A stretch of 64,000 nucleotides of DNA, taken from assembly GCF_002911015.1 (NCBI RefSeq), contig NZ_KZ626881.1, positions 1-64,000 of the forward strand. The letters run 5' to 3'. Made by a program: the position numbers and the translations under genes. Under the pieces are notes generated by a model. The model did not search any database, was not told where the DNA came from, and worked only from the letters and a program-made list of their open reading frames with translations. Numbering within the stretch: the stretch's first letter is position 1; each line of letters starts with the position of its first letter. This stretch comes from Streptomyces populi (GTDB lineage Bacteria; Actinomycetota; Actinomycetes; Streptomycetales; Streptomycetaceae). Below are positions 1 to 8,735 of this stretch, piece by piece.

Positions 1-2
1 TC

Positions 3-419
3 ACCGCGAACCTGGTCCGCAACATCTGGTCCCACTCGGTGATCATGTGCGGGCACTTCCCCGAGGGCGTGCAGGTCTTCGAACGCCGGTCGATCAAGAA
101 CGAGACGCGCGGCCAGTGGTACCTGCGCCAGATGATGGGCTCGGCGAACATCAGCGGCAGCAAGGCCATGCACTTCATGACCGGCAACCTGTCGCACCAG
201 ATCGAGCACCACCTGTTCCCGGACCTGCCGAGCAACCGGTACGCCGAGGTCGCGGTGAAGGTGCGCGCGCTGTTCGAGAAGTACGAGCTGGAGTACGTCA
301 CCGGGCCGCTGCCCAAGCAGGTGTTCTCCGCGTGGCGCAAGGTCGTCCGGCTCTCGCTGCCGAACAAGAAGCCCAAGGTCGGGATGCCGGACCGCGAGCA
401 GGAACTCGTCGCGGCCTGA
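3..419 (+). CDS. fatty acid desaturase, C-terminal part (5' end outside window)
   Basis: The frame is open from base 3 and stops at 419, giving 138 residues of the C-terminal end of a membrane fatty-acid desaturase. The third histidine box HQIEHH is intact, preceded by GNLSH and followed by LFPDLPSNRY, the usual arrangement in acyl-lipid and acyl-CoA desaturases. In the family this box binds part of the di-iron centre that inserts a cis double bond into a fatty acyl chain at the membrane. The first two His boxes and the membrane helices lie left of the window. A strong hairpin follows the stop. Substrate and regiospecificity cannot be read from this part. Confidence 0.9.
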   Translation, partial: TANLVRNIWSHSVIMCGHFPEGVQVFERRSIKNETRGQWYLRQMMGSANISGSKAMHFMTGNLSHQIEHHLFPDLPSNRYAEVAVKVRALFEKYELEYVTGPLPKQVFSAWRKVVRLSLPNKKPKVGMPDREQELVAA

Positions 420-444
420 CTCCCGGTACCGGTTCAGATCTCTC

Positions 445-474
445 GACCGTACCGGCGGCACCGCCGGTACGGTC
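445..474. terminator. GC-rich hairpin terminator after the desaturase
   Basis: Perfect inverted repeat with 14-base arms (GACCGTACCGGCGG and its complement) separated by two bases, 25 bp after the desaturase stop. There is no T-tract, as is usual for Streptomyces terminators. Confidence 0.6.
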
Positions 475-676
475 TGCCGTCGCGGACGCCGGGCGACCGC
501 GGCGGCAGACCGTACGGCACGGGATCCGGGGCGGCCCGGTGTCCGACCGCGCTGCCGCCCGGACGTACGCCAGGAGCTCGACGGCTGCTCCCCCGGGCGC
601 CGACGGGGCACCGCTCGTCGGCGACGCCTGAACACCGCCGCGACCCTCACGTGTCACCGCGGACCCGCCAGGTGAA

Positions 677-1570
677 ATGACCTCTGGAAGTAATCCCTTG
701 CCGGGAAGGGACCCTCGTGCTGACACTGATCCCATGGCCAGAGCAACGAGGGAACCTCTACCGGGAGGCGGTGTCGTCCTGGCCGTACCGGACGGCCCGT
801 CAGGCCCGCCCCCGCTGCGCTTCGAGCGGGCCGCGGACCGCGGGTGGATTCTCCGGCAGGGTGAACGGCCGCTGATCCAGGCCCGATCGGAGGGCGACGG
901 CTGCTGCCGCGACCTCCACCTGCGCCGTCTTCCCGGCCACCGCTCCCCATTGCCGCCCCTGACCGCCGCGGCGATGCGGACCGGGGCCGACTGGCCGCAC
1001 CGGTACGCGCTGTGGCTGGAGGAGACGGAGCTCGGCCCACTGCACTTCGGGCGCTGGCTGCTGACTTCGCGCTCCACTTCCGCTCCGGGTATCTGGGACT
1101 GCGACCTCGTCCAGGACTGGCCGGACGCCACCCTCGAACTGCTCTGCGGGGGTGGCTGGCACGGTGTCCTGCCGCTGCGTCCGCTGTCGGCACCGGACGG
1201 CTCGCGCGTGAAGGCGTACCGCAAGCACGCCCGGGAGGGCACCCTCGCCCCGGTCCTGCTGTGGTGGGTGTCCTTTCTGGACGGTTGGTTGCTCCTCGAC
1301 GGTCATGACCGGGCTGCTGCCGCTCTGGCCGAGGGCATGCGACCGGCCTGCGTCGAACTGGTCCGCCTACCGGACGACGCCGACTGGCGGGCGACCGCCG
1401 AGGAGATCACCGCAGCACACGAGGAACAAATGGCGCGGCTGGCCGAGCGCCCCGCGGGCCCGCACACCGCACGTCAACGGCAGGCGCTGGACCGGGGCTA
1501 CGCCGATGTGATCTCCACCCTGGCGTACGACGCGAACGTCACTCCCGTGTTCGAGGACCCCCGCGACTGA
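677..1570 (+). CDS. hypothetical protein with ParB-like 'LDGHDR' motif
   Basis: 297 codons; the family was not recognised. Codon use is typical of the neighbourhood and the frame is free of stops. Near residues 200-220 it has the string WWVSFLDGWLLLDGHDRAAA, whose LLDGHDR...AAL part resembles the LDGHHR motif of ParB/sulfiredoxin-fold nucleotide-binding proteins; that likeness rests on the motif alone. No signal peptide or membrane segment is evident. The start is uncertain: ATG 677 has AGGTGA directly before it, too close for an ideal ribosome site, and ATG 734 (MARATREPLP) is the alternative. It stands alone between a terminator and a convergent SDR gene. Confidence 0.6.
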   Translation: MTSGSNPLPGRDPRADTDPMARATREPLPGGGVVLAVPDGPSGPPPLRFERAADRGWILRQGERPLIQARSEGDGCCRDLHLRRLPGHRSPLPPLTAAAMRTGADWPHRYALWLEETELGPLHFGRWLLTSRSTSAPGIWDCDLVQDWPDATLELLCGGGWHGVLPLRPLSAPDGSRVKAYRKHAREGTLAPVLLWWVSFLDGWLLLDGHDRAAAALAEGMRPACVELVRLPDDADWRATAEEITAAHEEQMARLAERPAGPHTARQRQALDRGYADVISTLAYDANVTPVFEDPRD

Positions 1571-1655
1571 CCACCTCGCGCTGCTCCTCTCACCACGCAC
1601 CGAACGGCGGCACAGGATCGCGGTACGTCGGTCCGGAGAGCCGCTCGACGGCCGA

Positions 1656-2360
1656 TCAGGTGGACTTGTGGCGGGCGCCTCCCTCGACGTGGATCGTCTC
1701 GCCGGAGACGAAGCCCGCGCGCAGGAGCCACATCACCGCGTCGACGACGTCGTCGGCCTCGCCGTGGCGTTCGACGAAGGTTCCGTCCGCACTCTTGCTC
1801 AACAAGGCGGCCTTCTTCTCACCGAGGCGATCCCACGCGCCCGAGTCCACGACACCGGGCGAGACGGCATTGACCCGTACCGGCGCCAGATCCGCCGCCA
1901 GGTGGCGCGCGACGTACTCGACCGCACCGTTCGTGACGCCCTTGACGAGTGACCCCGGCCCGGGGCGCCAGCCGACCACACCGGAGAACAGCACCATCGA
2001 CCCGGTCGGCCGCAGTACCGGTGCGAAGTGCTTGGCCACCAGCATCGGGCCGACCACCTTCGCCGTGAACGCGGCCAGCAGCTCGTCGCGATCCAGCTCG
2101 GTCGCGCGAACATCGTGCGGTGCCGAACCGGTCGTCACGATGTGGTCGATCCCGTCCCTCAAACGCTCCGCCGCGGCCGCGATCGTCGACTCGTCCTGCA
2201 GATCGACCCGCACCGCCGTGGCCCCGATCTCGCCCGCCAGCACGTCGGCCGCGGCCAGATCGCGGGCACCGACGACAACCTCGTACCCGTCCTTCGCCGC
2301 ACGCCTCGCGACCGCCGCGCCCAACGCCCGTGCACCGCCGATGACCAGGATCCGTTCCAT
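1656..2360 (-). CDS. SDR family NAD(P)-dependent oxidoreductase (short, atypical)
   Basis: 234 residues starting MERILVIGGARALGAAVA. This is a Rossmann nucleotide-binding start with the SDR glycine motif (GGARALG). The protein then follows the SDR plan: a D after the third strand, a TTGSAP segment in place of NNAG, and a C-terminal GETIHVEGG element typical of classical SDRs. The usual Y-x-x-x-K pair is not clear: the place where it is expected reads TNGAVEYVARHLA, so catalysis may be altered. The start at 2360 was chosen over 2423 because the longer version would run into the divergent HxlR promoter. The divergent partner at 2441 probably controls it. Confidence 0.8.
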   Translation of the reverse strand: MERILVIGGARALGAAVARRAAKDGYEVVVGARDLAAADVLAGEIGATAVRVDLQDESTIAAAAERLRDGIDHIVTTGSAPHDVRATELDRDELLAAFTAKVVGPMLVAKHFAPVLRPTGSMVLFSGVVGWRPGPGSLVKGVTNGAVEYVARHLAADLAPVRVNAVSPGVVDSGAWDRLGEKKAALLSKSADGTFVERHGEADDVVDAVMWLLRAGFVSGETIHVEGGARHKST

Positions 2361-2395
2361 GTCCCTCGACTCCCTTCCGTAGGATCGAGGACCAC

Positions 2396-2418
2396 GGTAT
2401 GGATTTGATACCGGTATC
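2396..2418. promoter_or_regulatory. palindromic operator between SDR and HxlR genes
   Basis: GATACCGGTATC (2407-2418) is a perfect 12-bp palindrome. An additional GGTAT at 2396-2400 is complementary to the ATACC at 2408-2412. It sits in the 80-bp divergent intergenic region and is the best candidate binding site for the HxlR protein. Inference from position and symmetry. Confidence 0.5.
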
Positions 2419-2440
2419 TTCAACGGAACTGGGAGCAGCG

Positions 2441-2800
2441 ATGGGCAAGGCGTACGACGTGATGGCAGCGACCTGCCCGAGCCGCACGGTGCTGCACCGC
2501 ATCGGCGCCCGCTGGACCGTGTTCGTCGTCAACGCCCTCGACGACGGACCTCGCCGCTTCAGCGAACTGAAGGGGCACATCCGGGGCATCACCCCGAAGG
2601 TCCTGACCGAGACCCTCCGCTCCCTGGAAGCCGACGGTCTGGTCAGCCGCCACGCGTACGACGAGAACCCACCCCGCGTCGAATACGCCCTGACACCCCT
2701 GGGCCGCTCCCTGCTCGTCCCGCTCCGCGCGGTACGACTCTGGGCCGAAGAGCACGTCCCGGACATCGAGGCGGCCCGATCCCGCCGGCCGACTCCCTGA
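2441..2800 (+). CDS. HxlR family transcriptional regulator
   Basis: 119 residues. The HxlR winged-helix domain is complete: conserved Cys near the start (AATCPSRTVLHRIGARW), the recognition region RRFSELKGHIRGITPKVLTETLRSLEADGLV, and the wing ENPPRVEYALTPLGRSL. Members that keep this Cys often sense electrophiles or thiol oxidation; that role is inferred here. The start at ATG 2441 has GGGAG five bases upstream; the in-frame ATG at 2399 lies inside the operator and is unlikely. It diverges from the SDR gene and probably represses both genes. Confidence 0.85.
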   Translation: MGKAYDVMAATCPSRTVLHRIGARWTVFVVNALDDGPRRFSELKGHIRGITPKVLTETLRSLEADGLVSRHAYDENPPRVEYALTPLGRSLLVPLRAVRLWAEEHVPDIEAARSRRPTP

Positions 2801-3076
2801 CCCATGAGCCCACCGCCGGTACGAAGCTCGCGGTGGCGGCACGCCCCGGCACCCGGTCCATGCCGACGTCAAGCACACCGACGAATCCGATGTGGGGCCG
2901 TACACGTCTCGCGGAGGGAGCCGTGGCCGTCAACGCGCCGACCACGGAGAGCGCGCTCCTGGAGCATCCATGCCTTCGGACCGTCGCCGTAGACCTTCGG
3001 CGGACGACATGGAACCCGGTGGCTTCCCAGACTGGGTCCGAGGCGAAGGACGCCGGTGCGGGAGTCGGGAGGCGCG

Positions 3077-4219
3077 ATGCAGGGGAAGCCGGGAATCAGC
3101 CGGGCACGGTTCCTGGGGATGGCGGCGGCCGTCGGCGGCGCGGCGGCACTGCCCGTCGGTACGGCGGCGCGGGCCGCGGCCTCGGACGGGCGGACGACGC
3201 CCGGTCGGCGCGGGCTGACCCACCGGGGCGTGGTGTACGAGGTCGGCGCCGGAGAGACGCCCGCGACGGCGTGGAACGCCAGGACCATGCGTGCGGACCT
3301 GCGCGCCGTCTCCCGTGACCTGCACGCCGATTCCGTCAAGGTCACCGGGGACGGCGTCGCACGGCTCACCGCGACCGCGGCCGAGGCGGCTGAGCGCGGC
3401 CTGAACGTCTGGCTCGAACCGACCCTCGGGGACGTGCCCGAGCGGGAGATCCTGGACCACCTCGCGGAGACGGGCCGGTACGCCGAGCGGCTGCGACGGC
3501 AGGGCGCCGGCGTGCATCTGAGCGTCGGCTGCGAGTTCGTGCTGTACGTCCCCGGCATCGTGCCCGGCGCGAACGCCCAGGAGCGTGTCGAGCACCTGCT
3601 CGAGGGGGACTTCGACCCGGTCCTCATGGCCCGGCGGCTGCGCCGGTTCACCGCGAAGGCCGCGCAGGTGGGCCGGTCGGTCTTCAAGGGGCCGTTGACG
3701 TACGCGGCGGCCCAGGACGAGGACGTCGACTGGCGTCTCTTCGACCTCGTGGGCATCGACTACTACGGGTACTTCCGGCGGCCCTCGGACTACCTCCGCG
3801 ATCTCGCCGCCTACCGCCGGTTCGGAAAGCCCGTCGCCGTCATGGAGTTCGGCTGCTGCACCTTCGAGGGCGCGCCGGAGCGCGGCGGCATGGGCTGGGA
3901 CGTCGTCGACCACACGAAGGAACCCCCGGAGATCGAGGCGGGTGTCGTACGCAGCGAGCGCGCCCAGGCCCGGTATCTGACGGACGTACTGGCGGCGTTC
4001 GAGGCGTTGGGGCTGTACTCGGCGATGGCGTACACCTTCGTCTCCCGCGACGCACCGCACCGTCCGCGCGACCCGCGCCACGACCTCGACACGGCGAGCT
4101 ACAGCATCGTGAAGACCGTGGAGGACCGCCCCGGCGACCCTGCCTCCGGCGTGCACTGGCAGCCCAAGGCGGCCTTTCACGCCCTGGCCCGGCAGTACGG
4201 GCGCGCCCGCCGCGGCTGA
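3077..4219 (+). CDS. secreted TIM-barrel glycoside-hydrolase-like protein
   Basis: 380 residues. The N-terminus has a signal-like stretch (RARFLGMAAAVGGAAALP, then an Ala-rich region); one Arg of the Tat motif is replaced, so the export route is unclear. The mature part has the features of a (beta/alpha)8 hydrolase: LTHRGVVYEVG at strand 1, SVGCEFVLYVPGI carrying a candidate acid/base Glu, DLVGIDYYGYF, and VMEFGCCTFEG carrying a candidate nucleophile Glu. Related actinobacterial proteins are often labelled 'abortive phage infection protein', a name without support in this sequence. The substrate is unknown. ATG 3056 is an in-frame alternative start; 3077 places the signal peptide correctly. 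Confidence 0.65.
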   Translation: MQGKPGISRARFLGMAAAVGGAAALPVGTAARAAASDGRTTPGRRGLTHRGVVYEVGAGETPATAWNARTMRADLRAVSRDLHADSVKVTGDGVARLTATAAEAAERGLNVWLEPTLGDVPEREILDHLAETGRYAERLRRQGAGVHLSVGCEFVLYVPGIVPGANAQERVEHLLEGDFDPVLMARRLRRFTAKAAQVGRSVFKGPLTYAAAQDEDVDWRLFDLVGIDYYGYFRRPSDYLRDLAAYRRFGKPVAVMEFGCCTFEGAPERGGMGWDVVDHTKEPPEIEAGVVRSERAQARYLTDVLAAFEALGLYSAMAYTFVSRDAPHRPRDPRHDLDTASYSIVKTVEDRPGDPASGVHWQPKAAFHALARQYGRARRG

Positions 4220-4245
4220 CGTCCTGCGCCGGTGCCGTACCGCCG

Positions 4246-5031
4246 TCAGTACCGCCAGGCGAAGGACGCACTCTCCCGCATGTCGCCCTGGCAGACGACG
4301 TCGGCGATCCGGTTCGCGAAACGCCGGTAGGCGGCCTCCTGTCCGGCGGTCAGCACCCGTGGTGCCGGGGCGCCGGCGTCCGCCCGGTCCGCCGGGGCGA
4401 GCAGCGGCCGCAGCAGAGCCAGGTCCCGCGGCGCGGGTTCGGGACGGAGCGTGTCCAGCAGGATCCGTACGTTGAAGCACAGGCTCGAGGCGGTGGACGG
4501 GCCGAGCGGGTACGGGTGCTGTCCGGCGATCCGGTCCAGCAGGGCGGTGCCGTGCAGCCGCCCGGCCAGCACCTTCGTCAGGCGGTCCAGGAGGGCCGCG
4601 AGGGTGTCGAGGTCCCGCGCCGCGATCTCCACCAGGTGGACGGGTATGTGTTCGCGGCCGTCGGGTCCCCACAGGCCGCTGCCCCGGGCGACCCGGTCGC
4701 GCTCCTCCGTCGCCAGCCGGCACACACGGTTCACGACCGATTCCCTCGGGTCGCGGTGTTCCGCGGGCTCGGCGAAGGGGTCGACGGGCTCGGGAACGTG
4801 GGTGCGCAGCGCTTCGGGGAGCGCGGCGCACAGCGCCTCCCAGGCCGCCAGGGCGGCCACCGGATCGACTCCGTCCGGCAGTTGGGCCGGCTGCTCCACG
4901 GCCGCGGCCGCGAGGGGGACGAGGAGCATGGAGTGCGCCCGGTGGAAGTGCCAGAGCCAGGCGGGGTCGCCCGGCACGAGCCGTTCGCAGCGCACGTCGA
5001 CCGTGCCGGGGGTGTCTTCGCCGAGTGTCAC
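4246..5031 (-). CDS. hypothetical protein
   Basis: 261 residues, family not recognised. It is a soluble, helix-rich, Leu/Ala/Asp-rich sequence without a signal peptide or membrane helix. It has a His/Trp cluster near the start (WLWHFHRAHS) and a PDPxEP-type acidic stretch around residues 80-100. It is convergent with the TIM-barrel gene, with only 26 bp between stops. A perfect 21-bp palindrome lies 72 bp upstream of its start and is probably its operator, but no regulator gene adjoins it. Confidence 0.6.
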   Translation of the reverse strand: MTLGEDTPGTVDVRCERLVPGDPAWLWHFHRAHSMLLVPLAAAAVEQPAQLPDGVDPVAALAAWEALCAALPEALRTHVPEPVDPFAEPAEHRDPRESVVNRVCRLATEERDRVARGSGLWGPDGREHIPVHLVEIAARDLDTLAALLDRLTKVLAGRLHGTALLDRIAGQHPYPLGPSTASSLCFNVRILLDTLRPEPAPRDLALLRPLLAPADRADAGAPAPRVLTAGQEAAYRRFANRIADVVCQGDMRESASFAWRY

Positions 5032-5102
5032 AGGATCCTCCGAGGCCGGTTTCGGGCATGGCGGACAGGCGTACGTACGCGCCCTTCCGACGAGCCCTCA
5101 TC

Positions 5103-5123
5103 ATATCGTCACACTGACGATAT
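5103..5123. promoter_or_regulatory. perfect 21-bp palindrome upstream of the 4246-5031 gene
   Basis: ATATCGTCA-CAC-TGACGATAT: 9-bp arms around three bases, noticeably AT-richer than its surroundings. It is placed in the promoter region of the minus-strand gene. The size and symmetry fit a dimeric winged-helix or TetR-type repressor. Confidence 0.55.
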
Positions 5124-5683
5124 CGGGGTCGGTTCCCTGAACTCCCGCCGCTCCCGGCCGACGCCGGTCGTACGAGGGCCGCCGCGACCCATGTCCTGTA
5201 CGAGCCGGGCGAAGACCCGTGGTCCCCCCGGACGTCGTGGTGATCGGAAACCACGCGTGGGTGACCCCGGACAACTCCCCCAGGACCGGCACGGCGACGT
5301 ACGGACCGACCGCCTACGTCGGTGACGCTGGCGCCGCGGCGGACGACCTCGCCGTCGGCAACGCCCTGCAGACGCGCTGGCTCGCATCCCCGGAACACCT
5401 CGCGGCACCGATCGCACACGCCGATCACTTCCGCGAAGCCGATCGCACCGGACGGGACTCACCGCCCGCGCCCCCCGAAGACCCCCGGTGGCGCGGGGGC
5501 GCCGGCCTGTCGCGTTCCTCGCTCCGACATGCGCTCACGCCCCTCATGTGCGCTGGAGCGTTCGGAGTGGGCCGTGGTGCGTTCCCGTGCGTCGTTCCGA
5601 CCATCGCGCCCCCTGCCGTGACCTTGTGAGGCGGCGCCGGGCGACCTGACCATGAGGGCCTGGCAGCTCACGGGGGAGGGTCA
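5124..5683. other. intergenic stretch, no convincing gene
   Basis: About 560 bp between the palindrome and the SDR gene. A plus-strand open frame at 5219-5629 begins plausibly (VVVIGNHAWVTPDNSP) but degenerates into Arg/Pro-rich sequence and has no ribosome site. It may be a gene relic, but I could not assign a family. Confidence 0.3.
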
Positions 5684-6661
5684 TTGGACACGGTGGAACC
5701 GTTTCGCTTCGACGGCCGGGTGGCGGTGGTGACCGGCGCCGGGCGCGGGCTGGGCCGGGAGTACGCGACGCTGCTGGCCAGGCGGGGCGCGAAGGTGGTG
5801 GTCAACGACGTGGGGACCGGGATCGACGGCCGCGGGTCGTCGGCGTCGCCCGCGCGTACCGTGGCCGAGGAGATCGACGCGACGGGCGGTGAGGCCGTCG
5901 CGGACGTCCACGACGTCTCCACCCCGGCCGGCGCGCGGGCACTGGTGGCCGCCGCCGTCCAGCGCTGGGGACGGCTGGACGTCGTGGTCAACAACGCGGG
6001 GATCTCGATCCTGCGGCCGCTCACGGAACTCACGGACGACGAGTGCCGCCGGGTGCTGGACACCCACGTGGGCGGGACGTTGAACGTGTTGCGAGCGGCG
6101 TGGCCGCACATGGTCGCCTCGGGTTACGGACGCGTCGTCAACACCTGCTCGGACGCGCTGTTCGGCGACACCGGGCTCAGCGTCTACGCCGCGGGCAAGG
6201 GCGCCGTGCTGGGGCTGACGAAGTCCCTGGCCGCAGAGGGCGCGGGGCACGGGATCAAGGTCAACGCGGTCGTCCCCGTCGCGGGCACCCGCATGTCCCT
6301 GGAAGCGGTGCGGGACGACGAACGGATGACCGGTCTGCTCACGTCGTTGTTCCCCGCCCGGCACGTCGCGTCCGTGGTGGCGTTCCTGGCCCACGAATCG
6401 GTGCCCTGCACCGGTGAACTGCTCCACGCGGCCGGGCGCCGGGTCGGGCGGATCTTCCTGGGTGCCGCGGACGGCGTGCTGTTCGCCGAAGACCCCACTC
6501 CGGAGGCGATCCGCGAGCACTTTCCCGGGGTCGGCGATGCCGATTCCTTCCGCACGCCGGAGACGGTCAGCGCGTCGATGGCCTTCTCGCTCGGCCGGCT
6601 GGGCGTCGGTGGCGCGGCCGCCCTCGACCTGGAGCTCTCCACACCACCCGCCCCGGCATGA
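5684..6661 (+). CDS. SDR family oxidoreductase, long form, paired with a terpene synthase
   Basis: 325 residues from a TTG start with GGGGGAGGG just upstream. It has classical SDR motifs in order: TGAGRGLGREYA (cofactor binding), NDVG, NNAGIS, NTCSDALFGD with the catalytic Ser region, and SVYAAGKGAVLG giving the Y-x-x-x-K pair. A C-terminal extension of about 80 residues, with EAIREHFPGV, resembles the extra segment of SDRs related to the peroxisomal multifunctional-enzyme dehydrogenase. The terpene synthase starts 72 bp downstream on the same strand, so the enzyme may oxidise a terpene alcohol. That substrate is inferred from context. Confidence 0.85.
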   Translation: MDTVEPFRFDGRVAVVTGAGRGLGREYATLLARRGAKVVVNDVGTGIDGRGSSASPARTVAEEIDATGGEAVADVHDVSTPAGARALVAAAVQRWGRLDVVVNNAGISILRPLTELTDDECRRVLDTHVGGTLNVLRAAWPHMVASGYGRVVNTCSDALFGDTGLSVYAAGKGAVLGLTKSLAAEGAGHGIKVNAVVPVAGTRMSLEAVRDDERMTGLLTSLFPARHVASVVAFLAHESVPCTGELLHAAGRRVGRIFLGAADGVLFAEDPTPEAIREHFPGVGDADSFRTPETVSASMAFSLGRLGVGGAAALDLELSTPPAPA

Positions 6662-6733
6662 CGCCCACCGCCCGGGCCGCGGACAGCAGCGATCGCGTGA
6701 CGGTCGCACCCTCCTACGATGCCGGGGGACCCC

Positions 6734-7741
6734 ATGCCACAGGACGTCGACTTCGACCTGCCCCTCCCCGCGGAGATCAGCCCCGATCTGGACGTCGCAC
6801 GCCGGCACAACGTCGACTGGGTGAGCCGGCTGGGGCTGGTCGGCGGCGGGCGGTCCCTGGCCTGGTACACCTCCTGGGACATGCCGCGCCTGGCCGCCCT
6901 CGGTTTCCCCTACGCGCGCGGCCCGGCCCTGGAGCTGTGCGCCGACGCGATGGCGTTGTTCTTCGTCTTCGACGACCAGTTCGACGGCCTGCTGGGCCAG
7001 GACCCGTCCCGGACCGCGGCCGTGTGCCAGAAGATGATCGACATCGCCCACGGCGCCCGCCCGGGCCCCGGCGCGGACCCGTGTGCGCTGGCGTTCGCCG
7101 ACGTATGGGCGCGCAGCACCGACGGGGCGCATCCCGGCTGGGTCACACGCGGCAGACATGAGTGGGAGTACTACTTCGCCTCCCAGGCCCACGAGGCGAT
7201 AGGCCGGCTCCGCGGAACCCCGGGAGACATGGAGGCCTACCTCCAGGTGCGGCGCGGCATCGCCGGTACCGATCTGCCGCTCTCCCTGGGCGAGCGGGCC
7301 GCCGGCATCACCGTCCCCGCGACCGCCTTCCACAGTCCTGAGCTGCGCATCATGCGGCAGGCGGCGATAGACGTCACGTTCATGTGCAACGACGTCTACT
7401 CGCTGGAGAAGGAGGAGGCGCGCGGTGACATGGACAACCTCGTCCTGGTCATCGAACACGGCCGTCGCTGCACCCGTGCCGAGGCCGTCGCCGAGGCTCG
7501 CCGGGAGGTCGGGCGACGCGTCGAACGGTTCGAGGCACTCGCTCTGCAAGTGCCCGGTCTCTGTGCGCTGTTGAGGCTCACCGACGTGGAAGCGGCCGCC
7601 GTGCGCACGTACGTGGAGATCATGGCCGCGTGGATGAGCGGCTATCACGCCTGGCAGACCCGGACCCGCCGCTACACGAACGCGCTCCACGTCCTCCCCC
7701 GCACCGGACCGGGCTACTTCGACCAGATCATCGGCGCCTGA
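6734..7741 (+). CDS. class I terpene synthase
   Basis: 335 residues, the usual size for a bacterial single-domain sesquiterpene cyclase. The aspartate-rich motif is FFVFDDQFDG and the NSE triad is NDVYSLEKEE; together these bind the three Mg ions and the diphosphate. RRYT near the C-terminus matches the conserved RY pair, and the effector-type region around RRGIAGTDLP is present. It lacks an alpha/beta-type second domain. The start at ATG 6734 (MPQDVDFDLP) has GGGGGA five bases before it; ATG 6719 is less likely. No product can be named from sequence, and its only pathway neighbour is the upstream SDR. Confidence 0.92.
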   Translation: MPQDVDFDLPLPAEISPDLDVARRHNVDWVSRLGLVGGGRSLAWYTSWDMPRLAALGFPYARGPALELCADAMALFFVFDDQFDGLLGQDPSRTAAVCQKMIDIAHGARPGPGADPCALAFADVWARSTDGAHPGWVTRGRHEWEYYFASQAHEAIGRLRGTPGDMEAYLQVRRGIAGTDLPLSLGERAAGITVPATAFHSPELRIMRQAAIDVTFMCNDVYSLEKEEARGDMDNLVLVIEHGRRCTRAEAVAEARREVGRRVERFEALALQVPGLCALLRLTDVEAAAVRTYVEIMAAWMSGYHAWQTRTRRYTNALHVLPRTGPGYFDQIIGA

Positions 7742-7842
7742 CGGCACCCTGCCCGCGCCCGGCAGGTCGGCCGCAAGCCGTCCGTCCGGGAAGCCGGGGG
7801 TTGTCCGGCGGGGCAGGAGGCCGTACGGCCGCGGGGCCGGCG

Positions 7843-8694
7843 TCAGATGTCCAGAACGCTCCTGATGGTGCGGACGACACCGTCGTCGGTGTGCGCGGGA
7901 GCCAGGTGGCGGGCGCGGGCGAGGACGGCGGGGTGGGCGTTGGCCATCGCGTACGACCATTCGGCGGCGTCGAGCATGCCGAGGTCGTTCAGATAGTCCC
8001 CGAACACCATCGTCTGGTCCGGGCCGACGCCCAGGTGCTCCTGGAGCCGGCGCACGGCGACTCCCTTGTCGGCGGTGTGGTTCATGACGTCGATCCAGTG
8101 CTCGCTGGAGACGACGACCTGGTGGGTGTCGGCGAAGGGGGCGAGGGCGGGCGCCGTGGTGCGCTCGATCGACCCGAAGTCGAAGACCGCGACCTTGACG
8201 ATCTCGTCGTCCACCGCGGTGGCGTCGTCGACCAGTCGGTGCGCGTGGTAGTAGCGGCCCACTTCGTCGAGGAAGGCGGGGTCGTGGCGTTCGATGTAGG
8301 CCGCGCGCTTGCCGCACACGACGACGCCCACGTCCACGCCCTCGTCCGCGAGCTGCCGGACGGACTTGACCAGTCGCGCGGAGACGGCGGGGTCGAGGGG
8401 GTCCGAGGAGACCTCGGTGCCGTCGCGGACGACGAACGCGCCGTTCTCCGCTATGTAGACCATGCCGTCGTCCGCGCCGTCGAACAGGTGGGCCAGCGTG
8501 GCGTACTGACGTCCGCTGGCGGGACTGAAGACGACGCCCCGGCGGCGCAGGTCGGCGAGCAGGGGCCACAGGCCCTCCGGCACGCGTCCGTCGGCGTCGA
8601 GCAGGGTGCCGTCCATGTCGGTGACGACGAGCCGGATGTCGGGACGGTCGGCGGAGGAAGCAGGGGCAGAGGCGGGCGCGGTTCGCGTGTTCAT
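7843..8694 (-). CDS. HAD superfamily hydrolase, Cof type
   Basis: 283 residues. HAD motif I is VTDMDGTLLD (nucleophile and acid/base Asp), motif II is the Ser in VFSPASGRQ, and motif IV is VFGDYLNDLGML. A C2-type cap lies between motifs II and III, as in Cof/YidA sugar-phosphate phosphatases. The start at 8694 (MNTRTAPASA) was preferred over 8742, which overlaps the upstream ROK gene. It lies 41 bp downstream of that ROK gene on the same strand, so the two probably form an operon and the substrate may be a sugar phosphate. Confidence 0.85.
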   Translation of the reverse strand: MNTRTAPASAPASSADRPDIRLVVTDMDGTLLDADGRVPEGLWPLLADLRRRGVVFSPASGRQYATLAHLFDGADDGMVYIAENGAFVVRDGTEVSSDPLDPAVSARLVKSVRQLADEGVDVGVVVCGKRAAYIERHDPAFLDEVGRYYHAHRLVDDATAVDDEIVKVAVFDFGSIERTTAPALAPFADTHQVVVSSEHWIDVMNHTADKGVAVRRLQEHLGVGPDQTMVFGDYLNDLGMLDAAEWSYAMANAHPAVLARARHLAPAHTDDGVVRTIRSVLDI

Positions 8695-8735
8695 CGTGTT
8701 CCGGGAGGGTCGGTGCGGAAAGGGACTGAGGGTGG

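Noticed and set aside
3077..4219. Abortive phage infection function for the TIM-barrel protein
   Set aside because: The name is attached to relatives in databases, but the sequence shows an exported hydrolase-like barrel and nothing linking it to phage defence.
2930..5428. 832-codon minus-strand open frame
   Set aside because: Antisense to the TIM-barrel gene and overlapping the 4246-5031 gene in another frame; composition typical of a high-GC shadow.
5219..5629. 136-codon plus-strand frame
   Set aside because: Short plausible start but no ribosome site, and the second half is low-complexity; left as possible relic only.
5681..8569. 962-codon minus-strand open frame
   Set aside because: Antisense to the SDR and terpene-synthase genes, both of which have clear motifs.
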